Below are positions 1 to 10,873 of a stretch of 64,000 nucleotides of DNA, piece after piece. Below the pieces are notes generated by a model, which was not told the DNA's origin, ran no database searches, and saw nothing but the letters and a program-made list of their open reading frames with translations. Within the stretch, counting starts at the first letter, position 1. Each line of letters opens with the position of its first letter. Made by a program: the position numbers and the translations under genes. The stretch is from Taiwanofungus camphoratus (lineage: Eukaryota; Basidiomycota; Agaricomycetes; Polyporales; Taiwanofungaceae): NCBI GenBank assembly GCA_003999685.1, contig CP021221.1:124001-188000 (forward strand). The letters are read 5' to 3'.

Positions 1-459
1 AAGTTTTTCAGTGAAGAATGCAGTATACAATAGAGGTCCCAGAACAGGAGACAAATCAGTGCATATGTGTCAGTGAGAGGGCCTTGAGAACAGAAGATAT
101 AGTCTAAAATAGATGCAAATCAGAGTTTTGTAATATTTTCACAAAATGATGATAACAATTTTTGATTGATTCAGTGAGAGACCTTGTTATAGGCTTTTCA
201 AGAGCTGAGAATAAGCTAGAGCTCATGCATTTATAGCCTAAAAAGAGGTCTTACTGTCTCTTTATAATTATATCTCATCCACTGAGTGACATTATATACA
301 GTTCATATTAGTCAAAATCTTAATACAAGCTGTTCACAATAAGATGGTTATTTATTCTAATAAGGGCCACTGCATAAGCTAAGGACTGTGGCTGCTGTTG
401 TAAAAGAGGGTGATTTCAAAACAAAGCTTGCAACAGCATTTCAAAGATATTGAAGAATC

Positions 460-523
460 AAAAATATTAAATTTTAAAAATATTGGATTTTAAAAATATT
501 GGATTTTAAAAATATTAAATTAA
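460..523. repeat. AT-rich tandem repeat, 16 bp unit, about 4 copies
   Basis: The unit aaaaatattggatttt is repeated about four times head to tail; the first and last copies read ...attaaat... in place of ...attggat.... It lies inside the CpG-free repeat region. It is a simple minisatellite with no known role. Confidence 0.8.
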
Positions 524-923
524 AAAAATCAAAGTTTTGAAAAGATTGAGAGATCCAGCTGTTCTTTAGATGTTTTGAAGATTATAAATAGGGTTTTAGA
601 TGAATTGTTGAATGGTTAGAAAGTTGTGGAATGGGAGATTTGAAGGTCAGAATAATACAAACTAATATCAAATATTCAAACTGGATAACTGACTTCATTA
701 GCAAGAAGCAAGGGTTTATAAACAGTCTGTTGTCTGCACAGTGTGAAGTTCATGTGATAGCTTGTTGAGTATTGCAGTCTTACTGTACTAGCAGTAGCAA
801 TTGTCAGACTCTCTAGTTTGTGATTTGTCTACTTTTTGTGAATTTCTCATGTGGCTATATCTCTGTTCTCATCCTGAGTTAGACTGTCATTACTAGTTAT
901 AGTATTGCTCACAGCTGTATTAG

Positions 924-1800
924 TGATACATATATAAGTCCCAAAGCCTTCAGGACTTCAAATTGCAATTTTATCAGCTTTCTAATCCTTTTTAAAACAG
1001 CCTGCAACTCTTCTAAGGTCTATCATAATTGAGATACCCTTCTAAAGCACTCCTAATATTCTAAATGCCTCTGAAATCACTGTAAACAGTTCTGAAGTCC
1101 TGATTCTCAATGCTAAGTCCTAAACTTGTACTATGGCCACTATCAGACACTATCAGACACTTCTGAGCATTTCATGCTGTTCAATCTGGTCCAGTTCTCT
1201 CATTTTATGTCATTTAAGGACTCTTTATCTTAGAATCATTAGCTAAGTCTCTTCAATCTCTGCATTGACTATGCATATCTCTGATAGTCTTCAAAATGGT
1301 CCAAAGCTCTAAAGCCTGAACTTAGACAACTTTGTGCAATCCCAGTGTCCCAGCCCAGTATTATGAGGTCTTTTCACAGTGCACCCACATGATGTCCTGC
1401 TCATTTAGGCCACCTTTTGGTCCAATTTAGCAAGATTGCACTGCTAAAACCTTTGTACTCTTCTAGCCCTGAGTGATAGCTTATCATTGCACATGTTCAC
1501 TTTCAGATAATTATCCCTTCCATATGCCTTTGCTTAAAAACCTTTCTATCATATCTATGTAGCTCTTCTGTTTCACTTTTTAAGTAGTTCCTTTTCTCTT
1601 ATAATTGCTCTGAAGTTCACACACCCTTAATACATATTTTGAACTTTTAGCTTCCCTTTTACATAAGATAGTTGAGCTAACCAGCTCTTATTTAGCACAA
1701 TGTATATTACAGTATATAAGGGAGACTCCTCTGTATGCAGTTTATTACTCAGAAATACATATATGGGCTCACACAGTGTCAGTTGAGTTTGTGAACAGAC
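924..1800 (+). mobile_element. Ancient decayed copy of the TG...CA (LTR-like) element
   Basis: Starting at tgata (924), the sequence is colinear over roughly 850 bp with the young copy that starts at tgatg (44926). Matching blocks in the same order include cagctttctaatcc at 974, the gaagtcct...gctaagtcc block near 1093-1120, gctaagtctct near 1240, ctctgatag...ggtcc...cttag near 1279-1325, and a tacatattttg block near 1632. At the differences CG in the young copy is TG or CA here (aaacggtcc to aaatggtcc, ccgaag to ccaaag). Homology fades after about 1800, so the right end is missing or unrecognisable. The family assignment is secure; the exact end is not. Confidence 0.75.
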
Positions 1801-2379
1801 CAGTGTCATAGATGATATCTTTCTCACCAGACTGAATATTCTGTATAGGTGCAGGGATGTTGCCAGAGGTGTTAGTGACAATGGTTCAGTAGAGGGACTG
1901 AGCTGAAGGTGTGTATGGACTTAGAAAAAAATTGTGTCTCATTATCTTTAACTATGGGAATTTTTGGACATACTCAAGTTGCACATGCTGGAATGATAAG
2001 TTTGGCCACAACTTCTGTAACTCAAAAGCCTGTGAGCAATTTCAGGGCTTCTACAAGTTCAAATCAATTTGTGAGAAGCTGTTTGGCTTGGCCCAGCTTT
2101 CAATATCTTATTTTCAAGTCACATGTCAATATAGATTGACTTAATGGCCAAACAGCAGACATATTGATCTATGCAGATCAGACACAAGTATGAATATAAA
2201 GTCAAATATTGTTTACAGATTGTAATTTACATGTGGTCCATTAGTAAAATTAGTAGCATTAGTGTGGTGTAAGAAAAAATTAGTGGAGAAAAAGAAGTGA
2301 TAGTACAGTAACTGCTTGTTTAGTACTAATTATGAAGAGTGGTTTTTCCTGATGCATATCTACCTATGTCAGCCACTTT

Positions 2380-2547
2380 CAATATACTATGCCTCACCGG
2401 CACCCCCTAGAAGTCGGCACTTGCTTCTGATTGGCCAAAAACCCGTCTTTTTTGATGGCTTTCGCAAATGCCGAAAATCTTATTGGTCGACGCCCCAACT
2501 GCCGACTTCTAGGGGGTGCCGACTCCCCGGTGAGGCATAGTATATTG
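2380..2547. mobile_element. 168 bp inverted-repeat (hairpin) MITE-like element
   Basis: The arms 2380-2400 and 2527-2547 are perfect reverse complements of 21 nt. A second perfect pair of 18 nt follows (2401-2418 against 2501-2518). Only an 8 nt asymmetry on the right (2519-2526) breaks the palindrome. The loop is about 80 nt. The outer ends read caaTATActatgcc and ggcatagTATAttg, so a TA or TATA target duplication is possible but cannot be separated from the palindrome. The element is rich in CpG while its surroundings have none, so it inserted after the surrounding repeat had decayed. No coding capacity. Confidence 0.7.
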
Positions 2548-2905
2548 TGATGAATCTACTCAAATGTGTGCAGTTTCATGGAAGAAACAAGTACTTACTC
2601 CTTTGGAATGATTAATACTCAATTGTACTTGCAAAATAACAAATGTCCCGGGAGCATACTGGTGACAGTAAGTATTCTCATTCTATCGAGTATGTTCTAC
2701 CGTCACCAGATGCACTTCGCTCAAGGTCTGCTGTCTCTGGTAAGGTTTATTCTGAATAAATTATTCGACCACTGTTGAGAGTGCTGCCACTCGAATCCAC
2801 AGATTTTGGGTATAGGGTCACGTTAGTGCCAGAAACGAGTTGAATCATCTGGCAAGGAAATCGTCGAATCTCGACCATCACTTCTTCCGCAACAGCCCGC
2901 GCATC

Positions 2906-4783
2906 TTATGCATCCGACCAAATAGCCTTCGCAGTTTCACGAACAAGCGCGAGCTTGCGCTTCTCATCTTCTTCCGTCACAGGGTTGCCTTCCACATGCG
3001 ACGCAAACCCGCATTGTGGGCTGATGCAGATCCTGAAATGTGGTGTAAGAGTCACGTCAGCTGGTCAACAAAAATGGTGAAGTCACGGACTGGTTCAGTG
3101 CCTCCTCCTTCGATCGCTTCTCCTCACCGCCCGCAATGATATCCGCGGCCTCGTGCACGCGTTGGATAAGCTCCTCCTTGACTTCCATCTGCATAAGACA
3201 ATAAGTGTGGCATTCGTTGTCATGTGAGATCATGAGCATCGGTACATAGTGAAAGGCGCAGGCTCACGTACCTTGGGAAACTTGCTGGAGACCAGTCCGA
3301 GAACGACGGACTTACTCCTGGGGAGGAAGCGGAGCGGTTCGAACGTTCCTGCACGCTCGGTTTCATATTCGAGCTACGAAAGATCAGAACAATGGCCTAA
3401 ATAGGACGAACGGAACCGTCGCTGGGACCTACATAATAGGTATCCACATTGATTTCCTGGAAAAGCTTGATAGCAATCCGATCGTATCCGCCTTGGCTAA
3501 AATGACGACCATCCTATCAACCCAAGTATCCGTCAGCGCCACCATGTGCGACTTGAAGAGTTACTAACCTTGAAGTTACCCCTGCACAGATGAAGTCCGA
3601 CAGTCATGTCTGCTGGGCGCCCTTCCAGGCATGCATTGTACACTCGACAGTACAGATCAAGCATCGCAACGTGGTCAATACCTCGTTCCTCCATTCCCTG
3701 GATCATCTTGTTGTCGCAGAAGTAGGCAAGGAGGGGGTCATCGAACTGGATGTTTCCTACAAACAGCATCAAGAAAGAGAGCACGACGAATTGACAAGAT
3801 TGAGCACGTACGGCATCCTGCGGCGTACAGGTCCTTGATTTCCTCTCGGTATGCTTGGGTGATGTCGGAGAAGTACTGCTCTGAGATATTGGAGAAAGGT
3901 TAGCTCAAAAACCCACATAGGTACATTCTGGACGAACCATCATTGCCATAGACTGACTTAGAGTAGGCGTAAGGCCCATGTCGGAGGTGAAACCACTCCG
4001 GAGCGCACATCGTTATCTTCAAGTTTTTATGCTCCTGGGTGTAGAGTATATAATATATTACAAAGGACCCTGCAACATCTCCACTGACGCAACGTACCTC
4101 AGGTTTAGTGAAATTTTTGAGCGCCTCAAATTGTGCGATGTAGAATGGCTTTGTGCGTTTAAGTTTCGACTGTTGACAGACATCGTTGAAGACTAGGCCC
4201 GTCTGAGATTGCCGGCAAGAGGCGGAAGGCGAATAACTTACCTCGCATAGGTATGATGCCGCACCCTTGAAATTGTGTTGCTTGAATGCCTCAACATCGG
4301 GCACATAGTCCTGCATTGCCATTGGTCATATCAGCAAGGAGCTTGCTGCAATCTGCCAGCTCAACATCTTTTACCATGAACCAGTCAAGTGGAACTGCGA
4401 AGAATTGATGAGTACAAACAGACAATTCGGAACGTGAGAACGTACCGACAGGAATATACTTCATGCCTTCCAGGTTATCGAACACACCATCGAAGAACAT
4501 ATGCCTACATAATGGTATCAATATATCGCTGTCGTCGCTGATAGTCGTGTACAGAGACGGACCTCCTGAACTCGCCATCCGTGATAGACTTTATGCCTAC
4601 CTCTCTTTGTATCTGGACGATACCCCGAATGGCCTCGTCCTCAACCACACGCAGTTCCTCCTGAGTGCATTTGCCTCCGTCAAATTCCTTGCGCTTTTGG
4701 AGGAGTGCGGCAGGCCGCTTGAACGAACCAATGTGGTCCGCTCGAAATGGTGGGTTGAGTCGGGGGGCGGCGGAGGCGGCCAT
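2906..4783 (-). CDS. MetE-like (cobalamin-independent methionine synthase family) methyltransferase, 12 exons
   Basis: Model: complement(2906-3032, 3091-3188, 3272-3373, 3433-3513, 3569-3756, 3812-3880, 3938-4034, 4098-4202, 4242-4310, 4366-4394, 4446-4504, 4563-4783), 414 aa, all phases closing. The start is the ATG at 4783 (MAASAAPRLNPPFRADHIGS); the frame is open further up only through a TTG. The length matches the short, single-barrel UROD/MetE-like proteins rather than the roughly 760 aa two-domain MetE. Visible family motifs are RADHIGSFKRP near the N-terminus, CRNIQFDDPLLAYFC (about 216-230), GLHLCRGN with likely zinc ligands His272 and Cys274, and SPQCGF with Cys380. The family transfers methyl groups to thiols; the substrate here is unknown. 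The least certain junction is the 29 nt third exon (donor gttgag at 4365). Probably cytosolic, no signal peptide. Confidence 0.88.
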
Positions 4784-6691
4784 GATATATGTCAAGGAAG
4801 GGGATATGACAGAAAATTAGAGGACAGCAATTGATTGTTTTCGAGATTGCACGATCGCGATCGCTATATAGGGGTCCGCGTCGGGATGACCGTTTATCCA
4901 ACATATGTGCGGCGGTCCTGGTGACCAGTGGCATGACCGCCCTGGCAGCAACTAGTAGTAATTAGGCCTTCAGGACAGGGCAAGGATGGTATCTGAACTT
5001 CCACGCACTGAGGTTGTTCATCGACATGTGATGGCGACCACCTGCATTCGCTGAAGCGGGAGATCCAATGTCCGCTATTGCATACGACTTCGCCCCCCCC
5101 CTTGCTATCATAATGGTGCTGATGAACATTTCAGCCCTGTCGATTTAGACAATGGAGTTGTGCCATCTGCCAGGGGAGTTGGTTAAGAAGGACAGTTGCA
5201 GTTAATAGAGCTTCGAAGTCTATGTATGGCCACACCTGTATCAGCTACGGACCGTGCTGCGGCTCTACCAGCCTGTCTTCATAAACCTCGACTGTGCTGT
5301 AAGTAAGTCTGGCTGCGTTGAAGGTTGAACAACCTCGATGGTTACATTGATCCGGTTTCCTCGTAGACTAGATTTTCTCGCTGGACCCTTGAGAAACGTC
5401 AATGGCTTCTCTCGGGATCATCACGCCAAAAGCCGTATGCTGCTTCTTCAGCGCTATCTCACCAGGCTTGTTCAAACGCCGTCCACTCGAATTCGCTGTG
5501 CGCGGGGCACCCGCAAGTGAAGAATGAGCTTTGATAGTACGTTGCTTAGAACAAAGTATTGATTGTCCGACACCTCTACACCTGCAAGTCCGATCTACCT
5601 ACGCCGTCGCAAAACATCGACCTCGTTGGAACGTCCTGAGATGACCACCCCTGGCACCATTCAAAGCAAGCTTACCACAGACAAGGCCGCGAACACTCAG
5701 AGAAATACGATCGCATTCGACTCCCTACACCTACTCACAGCACATCTACACATAATGTGCCGATACTGCGGTCCATTTTCACCTTCCAACAAAGACAACG
5801 CGGACATGGCGCTCATGAGCGGTCCTCATAGTCTCGTGGCCAGTGGTGTGTGTAACAGAGCCCAATACATTAGCGACGCTTTCGAATTGGAGATAATTTG
5901 GGCGAAGAAATGGACATGGTCGCCATTTAGACAATCAACGCTGGCAAGTTCATTGCGGCTGAGACTCCGGCATTCGCCTTTCGGCCCTCGATAGGTCAGA
6001 CGTACGCCAACGGCATCTGCCATGCTTCATAGCAATGCACTGAATGAGTCTGAGAAGGCACGCTCGGCGATTGTGGTACTCGGGGAAACTCTCTGACACG
6101 GATGTAGGTCCCACGGGTATGTTGTACTATCATCGACCCGCAGATAACTGGTGGGTGTTTTACGACTTAAGCTAATCATGACTACACTCCCTCGGCGAAC
6201 CGCTTTTTTGATTCCCACCTCTCTTAATCAGTACTGGACGAAATGAGACATTGCTGAGAACGAAGAGACCACAGTCGTCCACGTTGACCCCAGCTTGTCT
6301 TATGCTGATCGGAAGTCACGACTCGCCCAGGAAAAAATCACATCAAACTTGATTCCTCGCTGTCGAAAGAAAATAACGCACACCGCACTGTCGTCTCCGA
6401 GTTCCTCATGAATCTGATAGGCTCAGATAAGGCGACCGGTGTTGTTGAAGAATTTCAGAACAGACTTACCTGCACTTCACGCAGAAGCGCCCATCATATA
6501 GGGCATCGAATCAGGCAGTTTTGTAAGTCAACATTAGACATTATACTCGTGCTGTCGTAAACTATTGAATGGGTAACTATTAGTATCGTACCGTATGGAG
6601 GTCTACTGTTACGAGTCATTAGGTCTCTACGCTAAGTTTTGCCTTGGTTCAGCCTGGACATTGATATCCCCCCATGCTTCCAGTCTTTTAG
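4784..6691. other. Intergenic, no supported gene
   Basis: About 1.9 kb between the start of the MetE-like gene and the 3' end of the peroxidase gene. The first few hundred bases must hold the MetE-like promoter. The longest open frame, 5563-5994 on the plus strand, has no domain I recognise and no splice context. I see no RNA gene or repeat. Confidence 0.4.
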
Positions 6692-7608
6692 TCAGGGAAA
6701 AGCCACCCTAGCTACTCCTGGAGCTCGCATGTGTTTCAACATGCCTTTGAGCTGGAAAGAAGCTTGAACAGTTTTCAGCAGCGTCTGTTCACGGATGGGC
6801 GCGAAATCAGCGGGGAAGCGTTCGTTGAGCCACCATTCCTCTATCCATTCCACAGGTACGGTCCCGTTTCCTCTGCCAAAGATTCCGAGCACCATCGATA
6901 TCTCTCCATGCGCAATTTCGTTGTGAAGCGGATCGAGGAGGTGTGTGTACATGCTCTCTCGGTGCAGCCTCGCCTTCGCAAAGTCATGCATTGTCATGAC
7001 CCGCCCATCGGACGATGCGTTGATGAGCTGGCCAATCAACTCGGGGCTGGCCTTGCAGGGCGCGTATTCGCGGTCCCCGATGGTGTCCGGGTGGCCAAGC
7101 GAGATGTTATGCTCGATGTAGTTATGTCGACCAAGGTCAGCTAGTGATAGCTGTGAATACTGCTCTAGCACCATGTGTCCGCCGAAGGTGAGGAATGTTG
7201 CAAGAGGCAGCGAGAGATTGTAACCCTCGCGGAGAGCGCGGATGTACTGTTTGTGAGTGATTCCGCGACCGTCATGCGGGCTACATTTAGCGTCAATGCT
7301 CCATAATCCGGTAAGGTAGGACAGGTACACACAGGTAACCATGATTTGCTAACGCATTCATGGCAGGACATGGCGATCGGCTATCATCAGCGCTTGGTGG
7401 CACGAAGGGATGCTTTTCAAGCGAGAATTGTGGGTCGTAATGCGTGTACTCGTCAAGTGTCAAACTGCACAACGTAGCCCCGTCTAGTGAGCATTTCAAC
7501 AAGTGTACGGTAACAATGAACCTACATCAAGCGGATGGTCACTGCCATAACTGCCGTTACCACCGCGTACTTGGAAAGGGACCTAAGCATCCTCTTGGTG
7601 TGCATCAT
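6692..7608 (-). CDS. Heme-thiolate peroxidase (chloroperoxidase / unspecific peroxygenase family)
   Basis: Model: complement(6692-7280, 7333-7464, 7526-7608), 267 aa, introns of 52 and 61 nt. The N-terminus (MMHTKRMLRSLSKYAVVTAV...) is a basic stretch followed by a hydrophobic segment, so a signal peptide or anchor. Residues 56-61 (SRSPCP) carry the proximal heme-binding Cys60, followed by the family block MNALANHGYL and then DGRGIT. Further on comes IEHNISLGHPD, matching the EHDxS region of the family but with Asn for the usual Asp, and GEISMVLGIFG near the distal side. The size fits the short heme-thiolate peroxidases (about 230-270 aa). These secreted fungal enzymes use H2O2 to oxygenate or halogenate small organic molecules. 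The substrate is unknown. Confidence 0.88.
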
Positions 7609-8649
7609 TTTGAGCAATGTACAGACGTGCAGACAGATGAAAGTGCCCGCTAGGGATGAGACCTATTTAAGTGGCGTGAGCGGCACCGAAAGCTGTTCTC
7701 CCGGTGCCTATCAAGGCAAGGATTCGCAAGGAACAACGCGGATATCTGTCACGAATGTCGAAAAGCTCAAAACATGATTATGGCAATTGATGCAGATTGA
7801 TATCACACCAGCGCCGGGAGATCTTCCCCCACTCGGAAGTGTGTCAACGCCGTATGGCGTAGAGTCGCCGTACTTAGAGCGCACGGCATAGGTCATGATC
7901 AAAGTTCTCTATATATATTCGCACTGCAATGAGACTGGATGTTCCTCCCTGGAAATGTTGTATTCTGAAACTTCATGCTCGAACATACGGACCGTTGTAT
8001 CCCCCGTTGTCCCAAGGGCCTGAACAAACGACCAACCCGCATAGCATCCCCTTCATAAAAGCAGTCTCTTGATGTTCCCGACAGTGGTGCTAAGGCTCGC
8101 TAAATATTCACAATGACTACTTTATTTGTTTAGCTCAAGGGAGCTCTCTCAGATCCAAGAGCTGAGATGAGATCGTACATGATAAAAATTGAGATCTTGC
8201 GTGGAAAGTGGAGGAGACGGTCGCCGAAGTCAAATACAATGTTACACACTCGTCGTTGTTCCGAACATCGCAACGAGAAGACAAAGGTCCAATTGCATGA
8301 GCATGAAACTATCTTCATGCGGTACGCTTGCTCGAGTGATATTTGCCGCGTGAAAACAATAAAAGATAGGGAGAGCGCCTTGCAACCATACCAGCGCCTG
8401 CATTGACGCGATCAGGGGCTATGCGATGCATGATCAATGGCATCGGTAGAGTCAGCATCAATTGGTGCGTTGCTAAGGACATTGCCAGTGGACATGCTCG
8501 CCGTATGTGAATTCGCACAAATGCGTGTAAGTACTTACCTTGAAGGCAGCGCGGAAACACAGCTATCCCGACCATGCAAATGGGCGACTGAGAACAGCGC
8601 CCGGTAATAGTTGCGGCATTTGCCGACATCTCGATCATTAAATCCTACG
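7609..8649. other. Upstream region of the peroxidase gene
   Basis: About 1 kb with no supported gene. A TATA-like stretch (ctatatatat, near 7910-7918) and a run reading ttaaatagg on the minus strand just above the peroxidase start could be promoter elements. The short open frames are not conserved-looking. Confidence 0.3.
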
Positions 8650-9418
8650 AGGACCCCCGATAATTCCTATAAGAGGCTTGTCGGTAGTCCGGACACGAAC
8701 CGGACCCTCGGGGACTGAGGCTAGGTCAAAGTAATGGACCCCTCAAGTCCAAAATAGCTTGTCGAAATGACCAGACATTTGAGGTCTCAGGACCGGAAGG
8801 CTTGACTGCTATCCGGACAAGCCCGGACCCCGACAGATCGGTTGTTGGGTCCTCTACATGGATAGAGTAGCTGCGACAAAAACTGAAAATAAAATGTAGT
8901 TGAACCAGGTGTAATATGCACCTTTCGTCACCTGAATGTCACATGGATTTCTCATACTATCCCTAACCACATATTTGGCATTCCACATACGAAGGCAATG
9001 GCCATACTTCAGACTCGGAATTTCTCTCTTTGCCAGCAACTTCCTTCCTATGCCTCTTAGGAGCACTGCCAAATTCGAATAAAAACGCCCGAAATTTTTC
9101 CACACGATGCGAATCTGCATAAAATTTTGACAGATGTAGTAGACGTTTCAAATTAAAGTAGACGTACCTGAGAGATATATTGAGAAAAAATAACTAGTAT
9201 ACATAGGCCAGACAAGCATGAGGCCTCCCGGGCAGTCCGGACAAAAATTTAGGGTTTTGGAGGCCTCTCGGATAGTCTGGACACAAAAAGCACAAACCCC
9301 AAGCTAGTCGGGCATCCGGACATGAAACCCCCAAAATTGGGAAAATTGTGTCCGGACATGAACTCGAGAAATTGGCAATTTATCCGACAAGCCTCTTATA
9401 GGGATTATCGGGGGTCCT
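8650..9418. mobile_element. 769 bp non-autonomous TIR element
   Basis: The 35 nt terminal inverted repeats 8650-8684 and 9384-9418 match with a single mismatch; the outermost bases are aggaccccc / gggggtcct. The interior carries many copies of the palindromic heptamer TCCGGAC or close variants near both ends (for example about 8689, 8813, 9236, 9316, 9352). This is the subterminal-repeat arrangement typical of transposase-binding sites in DNA transposons. There is no open frame of note, so the element is non-autonomous. No clear target duplication is visible (left flank tcctacg, right flank gtcggaa), so the superfamily cannot be called. Confidence 0.75.
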
Positions 9419-10873
9419 GTCGGAAATGAAGAGGATCAGGAAAGCGACAAGGAACCTGCTCATGAGAGCAACAGCTAGCAGAATACAGCTATCAGCGCCT
9501 AGCTAGTTCTGTGACCAGTTATAGACCCGTCTCATTACCAACTAAAGCCTGACAGGTAGCACATGGCCCATGGTTCCTGAGCGGGCTGGTCAGCAAAGGG
9601 GGGAGTAATCTCGCTGTAAAAGACACTCACTAAATAATCTATGGCTCACGTTCGCAACTGTAATTGCAATATATAAGCAATGAGGCTTTTCCATCTCTAG
9701 ATTCTGCTCAAAACCTGCCTTTCCAGAAATCTCGACACGTATACCTCTCAGGGCCATACTGCACAGGTCGCAACTCGCTTGTGTACACCAGCACCGGGTC
9801 AACACAGATACAACAGGTGGCTCCGTATGCCGAGAGAGCGGCGTCAGAAACGCACATACAGTCAAGCCTTCCATTGCTTCAATGGGGCGTGGTGCTGAAG
9901 CGCCAGTCGTACAGCTGCAGGTTTACGTTGTGCTGCTTCAAGGCGCCAAGCCAGGCTCATCTGTGGAATAGTGCGGACAATTACTTGGCAGACATCACGT
10001 ACAAGATGGCACAGAAGATCCAAATATCCAGACAGTTCATTTAGGTTCGAACTTCCGCCTGGGCAAGGATGTTATGGCGTCCACATGCGAAGCTCAGGCT
10101 TTCGGACCACATTGTGGACTGTACATATCCCTCACGGCCTTCCGTTGGGAAGACCTGTGCTCAGCTTCATGTGCAAGCCCCGTGCAACGGTAAACATTCA
10201 TAGAAGCGCAACGGCAAACAACCTGTAATAGAACTCACTATATGTCTTTCGGAGTAAATATGACCGATATTACTAGTAGGAACCGCTCCGGGACCGCGGG
10301 ATCCAATTGTATGGGGAAGTCGTATGTGTCAATGAGAACGTGTACTTGATGAGAAAAGTTGGTCTGGACCTACGATCATCTCATGCGCGTCACAAATGTA
10401 GGTACGTCCACATCCACATCGAAGCGTCAAGGTATTAAGAAGGGAATGAGAAACTTCAGGTTGAAATAACGTAACTCTGGGACTACATTACTTCCATTCA
10501 ACGCTGTTATAACACGTTATAGAATCATTTGCCTCTGGTGCAAAATGCAATTCAACCGTGGGTCAGGTGATATGAACCCGCGTCAAGACATACATCAAAA
10601 GCTTCCTTAGACCAAATGCTTCGCAACACTCGAATTCCAAACGTCTTGCAGTTTTACAAGCCTCGAGATGCAGGAGAATCTGAGTTACATTTGAGGTTCT
10701 CAAGGAGAGGTGTTAGATACAGCAATTACATAATCGATCGGTCATTTATGGAAAACAGTGCAAGCTATTATGAGATGCATCCGCTGGGCATATTCCATAT
10801 CAATCTCATTCAAAGCTACCTCTCTTATTCACATAAGCTCGCTTCATGACTGCTACTCACTTCTGAGCATTGC
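9419..10873. other. Intergenic, no supported gene
   Basis: About 1.45 kb between the TIR element and the 3' end of the epoxide hydrolase gene. Open frames of up to 126 codons occur on both strands (for example 9664-10044 plus) but show no recognisable domain and no splice structure that joins them. Confidence 0.35.

Larger units (their letters stand above)
1..2905. repeat. CpG-free AT-rich decayed repeat region
   Basis: Reading base by base I find no CG dinucleotide between position 1 and about 2396. The next CGs lie only inside the hairpin element at 2380-2547, and CpG returns normally from about 2648. The rest of the window is CpG-rich, so this is not base composition alone. The usual cause is long-term deamination of methylated CpG in a silenced transposon. 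No intact coding sequence is visible. Positions 924 to about 1800 align with the LTR-like element at 44926-46680 (separate entry). Positions 1-923 and 1800-2370 are not identified. From 2548 to 2905 I see nothing apart from the tail of the downstream gene. Confidence 0.8.

Noticed and set aside
1909-2144. Overlapping short open frames in the AT-rich region
   Set aside because: CpG-free decayed repeat; frames are short, overlapping in two phases and without codon structure.
4316-4365. Apparent frameshift in the MetE-like gene
   Set aside because: Explained by an intron with donor gttgag at 4365 and acceptor at 4311, which restores the family sequence without a frameshift.
5563-5994. 143-codon plus-strand open frame
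   Set aside because: No recognisable domain, no splice-supported partner exons, composition like chance frames on both strands here.
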